Of a stretch of 50,946 bases of DNA, positions 17,388-27,599 are shown piece after piece; position 1 is the stretch's first letter; each line of letters opens with the position of its first letter. The DNA comes from an uncultured Rubrobacteraceae bacterium. GTDB lineage: Bacteria > Actinomycetota > Rubrobacteria > Rubrobacterales > Rubrobacteraceae. Made by a program: the position numbers and the translations under genes. Location: the NCBI GenBank assembly GCA_902806105.1, contig CADCVI010000035.1:1-50946 (forward strand). The letters run 5' to 3'. The notes below the pieces were generated by a model. The model was not told the DNA's origin and did not search any database. It saw only the letters and a list, made by a program, of their open reading frames with translations.

Positions 17388-18089
17388 TCAGCCCTTCGGC
17401 TCGTCTTGTTGCTTCGAGACCGCCTTTTGGAGGCGGGACTTCAACATCTTCTTCCACTCGGCGGAGAGCTCGGGCACGGCCCGGAGGCGCTCGACGACGC
17501 CGACATCCTGTCCGTCGCCGTGCATGATCCGATTGGCCTCCGCGACGGTGAAGCCGCCCTTACCGCTCTCCACCAGGGAGATCCCGTCCCCCCCGCGCAC
17601 CTCGCCCGGCTCCAGGCACCGGAGGTAGAAACCCGTGAGCCCTGTCTCCCCGACCCACAGCGCGAGCTCCTTCTCCCCGTGGCGGGCCGCCAGCTTGAAG
17701 CAGGGGACGCGAGGCTGGCTGACCTGCGCGACGGCCGTACCGACCCGATACACGTCCCCGATGCGGACCTCCGTCTCGACGAGGCCCTCGGCGGAGAAAT
17801 TCTCCCCGAAAGCGCCAGGCTCGAGCCCCGTACCGAGGCGTTCCTCCCAGTACGGGTAGTGCTCCAACGCGTAGACGCACACGGCCTTGTCCGGACCGCC
17901 ATGATGTTCGGTATCGCCCTGGCCGTCGCCCTCCAGGCCCGTCTCCCCGAACCACGAACCTCCCCAGACCGCCGACTTGGTTATGCCGCTCAGGACGCTC
18001 CCGTGGCCGTGGGCCAGGGGACGGGGCAGCCCGACGTTCAGGGAGGCCAGGCGGGCGGCGTTCGCCTCCCCTGCCCTAGCGGTGGTCAA
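17388..18089 (-). CDS. MOSC domain protein (YiiM-like)
   Basis: The 233-residue protein has a MOSC beta-barrel with its conserved cysteine in SQPRVPCFKLAARHG, preceded by KAVCVYALEHYPYWE and GAFGENFSAEGL, and a C-terminal 3-alpha helical domain (about 175-233). Such proteins (YiiM, YuaD) bind molybdenum cofactor and reduce N-hydroxylated compounds with a redox partner. The start is a TTG at 18089, inside the end of the alcohol dehydrogenase gene (14-base overlap), which indicates translational coupling. No reductase partner is fused, unlike the YcbX/CysJ type. Confidence 0.88.
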   Translation of the reverse strand: MTTARAGEANAARLASLNVGLPRPLAHGHGSVLSGITKSAVWGGSWFGETGLEGDGQGDTEHHGGPDKAVCVYALEHYPYWEERLGTGLEPGAFGENFSAEGLVETEVRIGDVYRVGTAVAQVSQPRVPCFKLAARHGEKELALWVGETGLTGFYLRCLEPGEVRGGDGISLVESGKGGFTVAEANRIMHGDGQDVGVVERLRAVPELSAEWKKMLKSRLQKAVSKQQDEPKG

Positions 18090-19284
18090 AAGCTACCTTC
18101 ACGTGGCCGCGGCGGCCGGAGGAGCGGGCGGCGGCTATGGCCTCCCGGTACTCGCGCAGGCGAAAGAGCGGCCCCACGAGGGAACCGAGCTCCATCTCGG
18201 GGGCCATGCGGAGCGCGAGCTCGAAGCTTTTCACCTTCTCCTCGCCTAGGTACTCCTCGACCCCGTAGGCATAAGCTCCGGTTAGCCTCACCTCGCCGTG
18301 CCACAGCGGTGTGAGGTCCAGGGTGTTCCTCGCCCCCGGCATCCCGACGAGCATCACCTCGCCGCCCGGGGCGCAGAGCCTCGTCGCGTCCTCGATGGTG
18401 CCGGGGGAACCGACGCATTCGAAGACCCTCTCGGCCCCGCCGAGCACGACGGGCTTGCCGAGCTCGGGCCTGTGTACCGTCGCACCGAGGGTCTCGGGCA
18501 GCCCGGAGTAGATCTCCTTCGGATGAACCACCTCATGCGCCCCGAGCCTCAGGGCCTCGGCCCTCTGGCGCTCGTGCTTGGCGACCGAGATGATCCTCCC
18601 CGCGTTCGTGAGCCTGCTCAGGGCCGCAACGGTGAACAGCCCGATGTTCCCAGCCCCGAGCACGACCACAGTCTCATCGGGTCCCGGAGAGGCCGCGAGC
18701 GCCGCGTGCACCGCGCAGGCTAAAGGTTCTATCGCGACGGCGGCCTCGTCGGTGACGCCGTCGGGGACCCGGTGGAGCTGCGAGGGATGGGCGACGATGG
18801 TCCCCTCGGACCATCCCCCGCCGGTCGAGCCGCAGAAGCCGGTTTGTATTCCCGGCGCGATGTCGCCTTCGGTCACCCTGATGCACAGGGCATAGCGGCC
18901 GGAGGCGCAGTAGGCGCAGGGCGGGTCTATGCCGCGCACTGTGCAGTTCAGCGCGGGCTCGACGACGACACGTTCGCCGGCCCGAAAGCCCCCGGTCCCC
19001 TTCACTACCTCGCCGAAGATCTCGTGTCCCATCACGAACGGCGGGGAGGTGAGGGGCGAGAAGTACGGCGAGCTCTCGGCGCTCAGCGTGCCGAGGTCAG
19101 AGCCGCAGATGCCGGAGAGGAGCGGCCGGACGCGGACCCACTCCGGGGTCGGAAGCTCGGGCTCGGGGACGTTCGCGAGACCGAGCGGGGAGAGTTGGCT
19201 CGTGTCCAGACCCTTCACGCGGGAGGCGGCGGCGCGCATGAGCAGGTATCGCGGGACGCTCTTTTTGTACCGGAGGGCTAGCAC
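18076..19284 (-). CDS. Zinc-dependent alcohol dehydrogenase (MDR superfamily)
   Basis: The 402-residue medium-chain dehydrogenase has the catalytic-zinc site Cys60 (GICGSD) and His87-Glu88 (GHEI). It has four structural-zinc cysteines, 114, 123, 126 and 134, with unusual 8-residue spacing between the first two, and the Rossmann loop VVLGAGNIGLF. The N-terminal RYKKSVPRYL segment is typical of a bacterial subgroup of unknown substrate. The start is GTG at 19284, 15 bases after the reductase/phosphatase gene. Context with a fatty-acyl reductase suggests oxidation or reduction of a long-chain alcohol or aldehyde, which is inference only. Confidence 0.85.
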   Translation of the reverse strand: MLALRYKKSVPRYLLMRAAASRVKGLDTSQLSPLGLANVPEPELPTPEWVRVRPLLSGICGSDLGTLSAESSPYFSPLTSPPFVMGHEIFGEVVKGTGGFRAGERVVVEPALNCTVRGIDPPCAYCASGRYALCIRVTEGDIAPGIQTGFCGSTGGGWSEGTIVAHPSQLHRVPDGVTDEAAVAIEPLACAVHAALAASPGPDETVVVLGAGNIGLFTVAALSRLTNAGRIISVAKHERQRAEALRLGAHEVVHPKEIYSGLPETLGATVHRPELGKPVVLGGAERVFECVGSPGTIEDATRLCAPGGEVMLVGMPGARNTLDLTPLWHGEVRLTGAYAYGVEEYLGEEKVKSFELALRMAPEMELGSLVGPLFRLREYREAIAAARSSGRRGHVKVAFDHR

Positions 19285-19299
19285 GACGAGCCGGAGGGC

Positions 19300-21546
19300 T
19301 TACCCCCTGCGCCAGCGCTTTATCGGCCAGCCGCGTTCCTTGGCGGCCTTCTCGAGCCGGGCGTCGGGGTTCACTGCCACGGGGTTGCCGACGGCCTCCA
19401 TCATCGGGAGGTCGGAGATGGAGTCGGCATAGGCGTAGGAGCGCGAGAGGTCGAGGCCGCGCTTGCGGGCGAACGAGGCGAGCATGCGGGCGCGCGCCTC
19501 TCCGGCGACCGGCGCCCCGGAGAGCTCGCCGGTGTAGGAGCCGTCCTCTTCCTCGAGCTTCGCCGAGAGGACGTCGTCGGCGAGGTCCTTGAAGGGTTCG
19601 AGCACGAAATCGAGGGCGCCCGAGAGCAGGACGATGCGGTGACCGGCCTTTCTGTGCTCCCGCAGCTCCTCGACGGCGCCGGGGAAGAGCCGCTCCAGGG
19701 TGTACCCGGCGAAGCTCTCCTTGCCTAAAGTGCGGGCCCGGGCGGGCGTCCACCCCTTGTAGCTCTTGTAGAAGGCGCGGTTGAAGTGGGTGCGGCTGAT
19801 CTTGTCGAGCGCCCAGTAGTACGGCACCTTGCCGAGGATGGTGGCGGCGAAGAGGGGCCTCTTTACGGCCGGGAGGTCCCGCATCTTCATCCACGCGTAG
19901 TAGGAGACGACGTTGGACTTCACGAGCGTGCCGTCCACGTCAAAGATCGCCGCGACCTGGCCCGGCTTCTCCTCGCCGCCCTTCGCGCGCTTCTTCCGGT
20001 TGGGCCGGCTGGTGATCGCGGGGAGGTGCGTCTCCTGGAGCCAGTCCCTCCAGTCGACCTCGGTGATGTCGAAGGGGAAGGTCCGGCGGTCCTCCTCGTG
20101 GAGGGCGCGGTAGAGGTCGAAGGTTCGCTTCGCGGAGAACGTGCTCTTCATGTCGCCGTAGTCGCCGTAGATGCGGCTGAAGTAGTAGCTCATCCGGGAG
20201 CGCTTGTCCGCCCGCGCGATCCTCCCGCGCAGGTCGGTCTTTGCGTGCCCCTCGGGCATCCTCGCCACGATCGCCCCCGCGACCTTTAGGCCGGTCAGCT
20301 CGGCCTTCAACAGGCCCTCGACCCGCCTCCTGCCGGGGAAGCTCCACTCCGGCACGGGGACGGGACGCCCGCCCGAGTCGCGCAGCGGGTTCTTCAGGAA
20401 AAACTCGCGGACGTTCTCGTAGAAGTCGCGGTAGCGGATCGGGTTCCGTTCCCCCGAGGCGACCTGATAAACCTCCGGCTCCTCCGGGCGCCGGACGGCG
20501 GCGGCGATGATGGCGTTCACCACGTGGTCCACGGGGACGATGTCCACGATGCTCCTCGGGTCTCCGGGGAACTCGCGCAGGATGCCGCGGGCGAAGGCCA
20601 TGATTATGGGGTCGGCCATGCGAGAGCCCTGGATCCAGCCGGGGTAAGGCTCCCGCAACGAGCTCTCGATGATCGCGGGCCGCAGGATCACGAGCGGCAG
20701 GTCCCCCCGCTCCTCCAGGACCCGCCGCTCGGCGAGCGACTTGGTGAACGTGTAGACGTCCTGCCACCCGAGCTCCCGCGCCCGCGCGTTCCCCCGCTCG
20801 ACGAGCCTCTCGCGGACCCACGCCCGCCTGAGGGTCTCCGTCCTCTCGGCGACCTCCTCGTCCTCCCCGACCATCCCGAGCTCCCGGCGGGCCTCGTCCT
20901 CGAAGCGCCTGACCAGCCCCTTCTCCCTCGACGCCTCCCCGACCTCCCGGACGATCCCGTCGAGGCGGGAGACCTCGCCCTTCGGATCCAACCGCTTCCC
21001 GTTCGGCGTGAGCTCGCCCGGCGGCTCCTCCTCGATGATCCCCGCCTTCGTCCCCGCCACGTACGACGTCGAGACGTGCATGAACAGGGGCTTCTTCTCC
21101 CAGGAGCGCGCGAGGGTCAGCAGGCCCAGGGTGCCGCGCACGTTCGAGTCGACGGCGGCGTCGAGCGGGGCGTCGAAGACCACGGAGGCGGCGGAGTGGA
21201 TCACCACGTCCACCTCCCGCGAGAGCTCCGAGAGGTCCTCCGCCCCGAGCCCCAGGGACTCCGAATGCGTATCCCCCTCGAGCACCCGGACCTTCTCCGC
21301 GACGTGGCCCTCGAACCCGTCTCCGAGCTCTCCGCGCAGCCCCTTGAAGGCCGCGGAGCCGAGGACGTCCTTCTCGAACCTCTCCTTCGCCCCCTGGGTG
21401 CGGGAGGGCCGCACGATCAGGTACAGCCGGCCCAGAGAGGGCAGGCTCCTGAGCATCTTCTCGACGAGCGCGGTCCCGAGAAAGCCGGTCCCGCCCGTGA
21501 GTAGGACGGATTTCCCCCGGTAATCCTCAGCGAGCACGTCGTTCAC
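19300..21546 (-). CDS. Fatty acyl-CoA reductase-like SDR fused to HAD-IB phosphatase
   Basis: This 748-residue fusion has an extended SDR domain with TGGTGFLG (17-24), HVSTSYVAG (157-165) and active-site Tyr265/Lys269 in VYTFTKSLAE. A male-sterility/FAR C-terminal segment (about 440-510) follows. After a basic linker comes a HAD-IB (SerB-like) domain: FDVDGT (Asp536/Asp538), LSG with Ser642, and YADSISDLPMM (Asp708/Asp712). The first part should reduce an acyl thioester to aldehyde or alcohol with NADPH; the second should remove a phosphate from a lipid or lipid-head precursor. A GTG start overlaps the plsY end by 20 bases. Similar fusions are known in actinobacteria, but the products are mostly unproved. 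Confidence 0.88.
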   Translation of the reverse strand: MNDVLAEDYRGKSVLLTGGTGFLGTALVEKMLRSLPSLGRLYLIVRPSRTQGAKERFEKDVLGSAAFKGLRGELGDGFEGHVAEKVRVLEGDTHSESLGLGAEDLSELSREVDVVIHSAASVVFDAPLDAAVDSNVRGTLGLLTLARSWEKKPLFMHVSTSYVAGTKAGIIEEEPPGELTPNGKRLDPKGEVSRLDGIVREVGEASREKGLVRRFEDEARRELGMVGEDEEVAERTETLRRAWVRERLVERGNARARELGWQDVYTFTKSLAERRVLEERGDLPLVILRPAIIESSLREPYPGWIQGSRMADPIIMAFARGILREFPGDPRSIVDIVPVDHVVNAIIAAAVRRPEEPEVYQVASGERNPIRYRDFYENVREFFLKNPLRDSGGRPVPVPEWSFPGRRRVEGLLKAELTGLKVAGAIVARMPEGHAKTDLRGRIARADKRSRMSYYFSRIYGDYGDMKSTFSAKRTFDLYRALHEEDRRTFPFDITEVDWRDWLQETHLPAITSRPNRKKRAKGGEEKPGQVAAIFDVDGTLVKSNVVSYYAWMKMRDLPAVKRPLFAATILGKVPYYWALDKISRTHFNRAFYKSYKGWTPARARTLGKESFAGYTLERLFPGAVEELREHRKAGHRIVLLSGALDFVLEPFKDLADDVLSAKLEEEDGSYTGELSGAPVAGEARARMLASFARKRGLDLSRSYAYADSISDLPMMEAVGNPVAVNPDARLEKAAKERGWPIKRWRRG

Positions 21547-22141
21547 CCTTCCCCCCGGACTTCTCCCCTATCTTGCGCTCCGTCCCGTTCATCAGCGCCC
21601 GTACGTTCTCCCTGTGGCGGTACAGGACGAGAGCCCCGCCGACCACCGTGTACGCGACGTAGGGCCACGGCTGTCCGGTCAGCAGGAAGACGAACGGGCT
21701 GATCACCATCACGGCGATCGCGCCGAGGGAGGTGTACCTGCTCAGAAGAACCACGACCCACCAGAACGCGAAGAGCGCGAGGCCCACGACCGGGGCGAGC
21801 GCGATCGAGGTCCCGGCCCCCGTCGCGACCCCCTTGCCGCCCTTGAACCCCAGGAAGATCGGCCAGCAGTGCCCGGCCACGGCCGCGAGCGCGACCGCCG
21901 CCACGAGCCACTCGTTCCCCGTCAGCGATCGCGCCAGGAGGACCGGGACGAAGCCCTTCAGCATGTCCCCGACCATCGTGATGACGGCCGCCCCCTTGCC
22001 CGCGGTCCTCAGGACGTTCGCCATCCCGATGTTCCCGCTCCCCGAGCGCCGGACGTCTACCCCGTAGGCACGGCCCGCTATAAGCCCCGTCGGTACGGAG
22101 CCCAGCAGATAGCCGCCCAGAAGCAGAAGAACGCTCAACAT
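21527..22141 (-). CDS. plsY: Glycerol-3-phosphate acyltransferase PlsY
   Basis: PlsY acylates glycerol-3-phosphate from acyl-phosphate, the first step of phospholipid synthesis, at the inner face of the membrane. The 204-residue protein has several membrane helices and the three family motifs: GYLLGSVPTGLI near the N-terminus, RRSGSGNIGMANVLR (about 31-45), and GHCWPIFLGFKGGKGVATG (about 91-109). The C-terminal 25 residues are basic and cytosolic. It heads an operon with the reductase/phosphatase fusion. A TATACT hexamer at 22149-22154 sits only 7 bases before the ATG and no ribosome site is present, so the message is probably leaderless. No plsX lies in the window. Confidence 0.93.
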   Translation of the reverse strand: MLSVLLLLGGYLLGSVPTGLIAGRAYGVDVRRSGSGNIGMANVLRTAGKGAAVITMVGDMLKGFVPVLLARSLTGNEWLVAAVALAAVAGHCWPIFLGFKGGKGVATGAGTSIALAPVVGLALFAFWWVVVLLSRYTSLGAIAVMVISPFVFLLTGQPWPYVAYTVVGGALVLYRHRENVRALMNGTERKIGEKSGGKGERRAR

Positions 22142-22148
22142 GGCGGCC

Positions 22149-22154
22149 AGTATA
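22149..22154 (-). promoter_or_regulatory. -10 element of plsY, leaderless type
   Basis: TATACT on the minus strand ends 7 bases before the plsY ATG. Transcription would begin at or next to the start codon. No good -35 hexamer is visible. Confidence 0.45.
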
Positions 22155-22305
22155 GCTTACGGGTAGGGGGCGGGCTGCCGCCGGTTGCCCGGTCGAAGGT
22201 GAGCGAAACAGCCGTTGCAAGGCTCGAAACACGACCTGCGGCCTCGATATCCTCGTCGGCGACGGGCAGGGCTCCGGTACCGCGCTCGCCCCCTAGGGCC
22301 GGTTC

Positions 22306-22333
22306 TTGACGCCCCGTGTGCGACCGTTACACT
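22306..22333 (+). promoter_or_regulatory. Sigma-70-type promoter of the DAHP synthase gene
   Basis: TTGACG (22306-22311) and TACACT (22328-22333) are 16 bases apart, close to the housekeeping consensus. The start point would be near 22340, leaving a leader of about 85 bases before the ATG at 22424, long enough for regulation. I see no clear attenuator or Trp-rich leader peptide in it. Confidence 0.65.
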
Positions 22334-22423
22334 GGTACGAACTGGGCGAACTCCGCCCTCGTGCGGCGGCGGCGCGAGCCTCTGCCCGCTTTCGTGTTCA
22401 GCAGGAGACAGGAGAACAAAGAG

Positions 22424-23704
<1,281 letters not shown>

Positions 23705-23720
23705 GAGCTTAATTTAGACC

Positions 23721-23741
23721 GGGGGCTCCAGCCGGGCCCCC
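23721..23741. terminator. Terminator between aroG and trpE
   Basis: An 8-bp stem (23721-23728 with 23734-23741, one G-T pair, 5-base loop) lies 17 bases after the aroG stop and is followed by TTGCTTAA. An A/T-containing stretch also precedes it, so it may serve the leftward trpE transcript too. Confidence 0.6.
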
Positions 23742-23795
23742 TTGCTTAACTACCTGAGAGCGCGTCCAGAAACTCCCGACCCGGCCCGCGAGCTT

Positions 23796-25316
23796 CTACA
23801 GCCACATCCCCCGGCTCCGCGCGACCTCCAGGGCACGGACCATCGCTCCGGCCTTGTTGCGCGTCTCCTCGTACTCCAGGGACGGCACGGAGTCGGCGAC
23901 GACCCCGCCGCCGGCCTGGAAGTAGGCGCGGCCGTCCTTGAGGAGCGCGGTGCGGAGCGTTATGCAGGTGTCGAGTCGGCCGTCGATGCCGTAGTAGCCG
24001 GTCGCACCCGCGTATGGGCCGCGCCGGGTGGGCTCCAGCTCGTCTATGATCTCCATCGCCCGCACCTTCGGGGCCCCCGAGACCGTCCCCGCCGGGAACG
24101 CCGCGGCCAGGGCGTCGAGCGCCGTGAGGCCCTCCCTGAGGTCGCCCTCGACCGTCGAGACGATGTGCATGACGTGGGAGTAGCGTTCGATGCCCATGAA
24201 GTTTTCGAGGGTCACGCTCCCGATCTCGGAGACCCGCCCGAGGTCGTTGCGGCCGAGGTCGACGAGCATGACGTGCTCGGCCCGCTCCTTGACGTCCGCC
24301 AGAAGCTCTTCCGCGAGGGCCGCGTCCTCCTCGGCGGTGGCCCCGCGCGGGCGCGTCCCGGCGATCGGGCGCGTCATCACCCGGCGCCCCTCGACCCGCA
24401 CCAGCGGCTCCGGCGACGCCCCGACGAGCGCGAACTCCCCCATCTTCAGGTACGTCATGTACGGGGACGGGTTGACCGTCCGAAGGCCCCGGTACAGCAG
24501 AAACGGGTCGAGGTCCCCAATCTCCGCGAAGAAGCGCTGGCTCGGCACCACCTGGAACGCGTCCCCCGCCCGGATGTACTCCTTCGCCCGTTCCACGGCC
24601 TCCTCGTAGCGGGCGCGGGTGAAGTTCGACTGGATCTCGAGCGCCCCCCCGTTCCCCTGGGGCACGGGACGATGCAGCGTCGGGGCGGCGAGCCTCTCGG
24701 CGACGCGGGCGATGTCGTCGGCCGCGCGGCGGTAGGCGGCGGCGAAGCCCTCTCCCTCCACGTCCCGGAGGTTCGCGGCATCTATAAGGGAGATCACGAG
24801 CACCTTGTGGCGCAGGTGGTCGAAGACGATCAGGGTGTCCGTGACCGCGAAGTACGCCTCGGGCACGCATAGGTCGTCGGGCGGCGCATCTGGGAGCTTC
24901 TCCAGGTAGCGCACGGCGTCGTAGGAGAAGTACCCGACCGCCCCGCCGACAAAGGCCGGCAGGTTCGGCAGGGGCGCCACGCTCTTCTTCCCAACGATCT
25001 CCGCGAGCCCCCGGAACGGGTCCGGGGCCGCAACCTCCCGCACCCCGTCGGAGTCCACAACGGTATACACGCCGTCCTTGTACGAGAGCGTCCGCTTCGG
25101 CCCGAAGCCCAGAAACGAGTACCGCCCGAACCTCTCCGCCTCCTCGGCGCTCTCCAGCAGGAAGACGTGCGACTCGTCCGAGAACTTGAGCGCCGCCGAG
25201 ATCGGCGTCTCCAGGTCCCCTATGGCCTCCGCGTACAGCGGCACGACTTCGTACTCCCGAGCCAGCCTCCGGGCCTCCGGGAGGCTCGGGGTGAGCTGCC
25301 TACCTGTGCCGTTCAT
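23796..25316 (-). CDS. trpE: Anthranilate synthase component I
   Basis: TrpE converts chorismate to anthranilate using ammonia from TrpG. The 506-residue protein has the N-terminal LLES motif (53-56) that binds feedback tryptophan, and the chorismate-binding core with [43 protein letters not shown] and RTALLKDG near the C-terminus. Feedback control by Trp is therefore likely. It is the last gene of the run glmM-DUF429-hisF-hisIE-trpE; its ATG at 25316 lies inside the end of hisIE (17-base overlap). Its partner trpG is about 23 kb to the left. A PabB function is less likely given LLES. Confidence 0.93.
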   Translation of the reverse strand: MNGTGRQLTPSLPEARRLAREYEVVPLYAEAIGDLETPISAALKFSDESHVFLLESAEEAERFGRYSFLGFGPKRTLSYKDGVYTVVDSDGVREVAAPDPFRGLAEIVGKKSVAPLPNLPAFVGGAVGYFSYDAVRYLEKLPDAPPDDLCVPEAYFAVTDTLIVFDHLRHKVLVISLIDAANLRDVEGEGFAAAYRRAADDIARVAERLAAPTLHRPVPQGNGGALEIQSNFTRARYEEAVERAKEYIRAGDAFQVVPSQRFFAEIGDLDPFLLYRGLRTVNPSPYMTYLKMGEFALVGASPEPLVRVEGRRVMTRPIAGTRPRGATAEEDAALAEELLADVKERAEHVMLVDLGRNDLGRVSEIGSVTLENFMGIERYSHVMHIVSTVEGDLREGLTALDALAAAFPAGTVSGAPKVRAMEIIDELEPTRRGPYAGATGYYGIDGRLDTCITLRTALLKDGRAYFQAGGGVVADSVPSLEYEETRNKAGAMVRALEVARSRGMWL

Positions 25317-25947
25317 CGAGTATCCTGGCGACCTCTTCTGTAGGGACGCCCCTCTCCTCCAGCAGCACCAGCAGGTGGTACAGGAGGTCCGCTGTCTCCT
25401 CGGCGAGCCGGTCGTCCTGGAGCGCCGCCACCACGACCTCGACCGCCTCCTCCCCCACCTTCTGGCCGATGTACCCCGCGCCCCGCGTGAACAGCTTCGC
25501 CGTGTAGGAGCCCTCCGGCATCTCCCCGTGGCGCTCCCTTATCGTCCCGGCGAGCCTCGTCAGGGTGCGCCCGAGGTGCGGCTCCTCCTGCACCTTCTCC
25601 CCGTCGCCTGAAAGCGGGGTGAAGAAGCAGGTCCGCTCTCCGGTGTGGCAGGCCGGGCCCGCCGGGTCGACGCGGTACAGCAGGGCGTCGCCGTCGCAGT
25701 CGAGGCGGACCTCGACCACCCTCTGCGTGTTGCCGCTCGTCTCGCCCTTTCGCCACAGCTCCTGCCGGGAGCGCGAGTAGAAGTGGGCCTCGCCGGAGGA
25801 CAGCGTCTTCTCGACGGCCTCGCGGTTCGCGTAGGCGAGGGTCAGGACCTCGTTCGTTTTCGCGTCCTGCGCGATGACGGGGACGAGACCGTTCGCGTCG
25901 TAGCGGACCTCCGCTGGCGCCGTCGCGGCGTTCTCGGGGGTGCTCAT
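25300..25947 (-). CDS. hisIE: Bifunctional PRA-CH hydrolase / PRA-PH pyrophosphatase
   Basis: This fusion catalyses steps 2 and 3 of histidine synthesis: removal of pyrophosphate from phosphoribosyl-ATP and opening of the phosphoribosyl-AMP ring. The HisI part (1 to about 112) shows [13 protein letters not shown] (metal-binding Asp83, 85, 87) and [11 protein letters not shown] with zinc cysteines. The HisE part (about 124-215) has [19 protein letters not shown] and [13 protein letters not shown]. Fusion is usual in many bacteria, but actinobacteria more often keep the two genes apart. The ATG at 25947 overlaps the hisF stop by 4 bases; an upstream frame lacks similarity. Confidence 0.93.
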   Translation of the reverse strand: MSTPENAATAPAEVRYDANGLVPVIAQDAKTNEVLTLAYANREAVEKTLSSGEAHFYSRSRQELWRKGETSGNTQRVVEVRLDCDGDALLYRVDPAGPACHTGERTCFFTPLSGDGEKVQEEPHLGRTLTRLAGTIRERHGEMPEGSYTAKLFTRGAGYIGQKVGEEAVEVVVAALQDDRLAEETADLLYHLLVLLEERGVPTEEVARILDERHR

Positions 25948-26705
25948 CGGACGGGGACCCCGGCCTCGGCGAGCTTCGCCTTCGTGTCCGCGATGGTCCA
26001 CTCGTTAAAGTGGAAGATGCTCGCGGCGAGGACGGCGGAGGCCCCGGCGCCGACGGCGGCGACCATGTGGTCCGGGTGCCCGGCCCCGCCGGAGGCGATG
26101 ATCGGGAGGTTCGTCCTCCCCGCGACCTCGCTTATAAGCTCCAGGTCGTACCCGACCTCGGTCCCGTCTGCGTCCATGCTGTTCAAAACGTACTCCCCCG
26201 CCCCCCGCTTCTCGCCCTCCACGCACCACTCCACGGCATCTATCCCCGTGTTCACGCGCCCCCCGTTCAGGTAGACCTCCCAGCCGGGCTTTCCGTGTTC
26301 CCTGTGCTTCACGTCCACGCTCAGGACGACGCACTGGCTCCCGAAGCGCTCGGCCCCCGCGTCTATAAGCTCCGGCGTTCTCACGGCGGCGCTGTTGACG
26401 GAGACCTTGTCGGCCCCGGCCCGGAGCATCGCGCGCATGTCGTCCGCGGTCCTGACGCCCCCGCCGATCGTGTACGGGATAAAGACCTCCTCGGCGGTCG
26501 CCCTCGCGAGCCTCGCCGCCGTCTCGCGCCCCTCGTGGGAGGCCGTGATGTCGTAGAACACGAGCTCGTCGGCCCCCTCGCGGTCGTAGAGGGCGGCGAG
26601 CTCCACCGGGTCTCCGGCGTCGCGCAGATCCTTGAACTTCGTTCCCTTGACGACCCTTCCCGCGTTCACGTCGAGACACGGGATGATGCGGACCTTCAGG
26701 CCCAA
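25944..26705 (-). CDS. hisF: Imidazole glycerol phosphate synthase cyclase subunit
   Basis: HisF with HisH turns PRFAR plus ammonia into imidazole-glycerol phosphate and AICAR. The 253-residue (beta/alpha)8 barrel has the expected catalytic pair Asp12 (CLDVN) and Asp131 (SVDVK), the two phosphate-binding segments GGGVRT and SGGAGHPDH, and the usual length. The start is a TTG at 26705 behind a strong GGGAGGAGG, the only good start in frame. The hisH gene is not in the window. It lies 18 bases after the DUF429 stop. Confidence 0.94.
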   Translation of the reverse strand: MGLKVRIIPCLDVNAGRVVKGTKFKDLRDAGDPVELAALYDREGADELVFYDITASHEGRETAARLARATAEEVFIPYTIGGGVRTADDMRAMLRAGADKVSVNSAAVRTPELIDAGAERFGSQCVVLSVDVKHREHGKPGWEVYLNGGRVNTGIDAVEWCVEGEKRGAGEYVLNSMDADGTEVGYDLELISEVAGRTNLPIIASGGAGHPDHMVAAVGAGASAVLAASIFHFNEWTIADTKAKLAEAGVPVR

Positions 26706-26723
26706 GCCGTACCTCCTCCCACT

Positions 26724-27596
26724 CTAGGCGTAGGGCACCGACGAGGCGCGGCACTCCTCGGCGATGCGGTACTGCAACCCCTCCGGCGCGGGCAGCAGGA
26801 CGGACCCCTCGTGCCCGGTGCCGACCACGATGGAGCCGTCGCGGCCCTTCCAGTGGCGGTGCACGGTGTACGCGGCGAGCGTCCCCTCCACCAGAGCCGC
26901 GAGCCGGTCGAGACCCGCGTGGGGGATACCGGCGGTGATGTCGAGCTTGGAGAGGTCGACGTTCTCGGGGGCGTTGAGGTCCGCCGAGAGGTTTCCGGTC
27001 CTGAGCCGTAGCCCCGGCGTGTTCCACAGGACGTCCACGGCCTCCTTGAGGGCGGCGGCGCGGGCCTCCTTGTTCCCCTTGCGGAGCTTCGGCTCCGGCA
27101 GCTCGCGCAGGGCGGCGGCGAGGTCCTCGTCCTCTCCCCTGGGGGCCCGGGAGGCGCTGTCGCGCTCGAAGAGCAGGACCTTCAAGGTCGCCGCCGAATC
27201 GACCTCGGTCACCACGCTCTGGCCCCTGGACCGCTTGAAGGGGTAGTCGGTGTACTCGATCCCGACCCCTTCCAGCGCCGCCAGAAACTCCTCGGCGAAC
27301 GGGGCCCCGCCGAACATCTTGCGGCTCGCCGAGTAGGCCGGCAGCGCCACCTTGGAGAGGATCCGCTCTATCCTGCGCGTCCCCCGCTCGTTCGGGACGG
27401 AGAGGGGCGCGTCGATGCCGGCCACGACCCCGCGCCGCCCCTCAGCGTACCGCCCCGCCGCCGCCGCGAGGTCCTCCGCCCCCTGCGCGAAGGAGTTCGC
27501 GACGATGCTGCCACGCTCGTCGAGGACGACGAGACACGACTCGCGCGTCCCGGCCTCGCCCGGACGCCATGCCAGAGAGCAACCTATAAACCTCAA
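26724..27596 (-). CDS. DUF429 family protein
   Basis: The 290-residue protein matches the DUF429 family: an N-terminal RNase H-like strand (MRFIGCSLAWRP, LVVLDERG), GIDAPLSVPNERGTRRIE at about 60-77, and a conserved YTDYPFKRSRG region near 115. Its function is not known; RNase H-like folds include nucleases and ATPases. It starts with TTG at 27596, 3 bases after glmM, and ends 18 bases before hisF, so it is locked into this operon without an obvious link to histidine or Trp synthesis. The C-terminal 100 residues show no catalytic motif I recognise. Confidence 0.75.
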   Translation of the reverse strand: MRFIGCSLAWRPGEAGTRESCLVVLDERGSIVANSFAQGAEDLAAAAGRYAEGRRGVVAGIDAPLSVPNERGTRRIERILSKVALPAYSASRKMFGGAPFAEEFLAALEGVGIEYTDYPFKRSRGQSVVTEVDSAATLKVLLFERDSASRAPRGEDEDLAAALRELPEPKLRKGNKEARAAALKEAVDVLWNTPGLRLRTGNLSADLNAPENVDLSKLDITAGIPHAGLDRLAALVEGTLAAYTVHRHWKGRDGSIVVGTGHEGSVLLPAPEGLQYRIAEECRASSVPYA

Positions 27597-27599
27597 AAC

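Noticed and set aside
15791..17527. A long plus-strand open frame over the LarA gene
   Set aside because: The product is a valine/aspartate/leucine-rich shadow without a family match, and the opposite strand holds clear LarA motifs.
22340..22423. Trp attenuator or T-box in the aroG leader
   Set aside because: I found no Trp-codon-rich leader peptide, no T-box sequence and no pair of competing hairpins.
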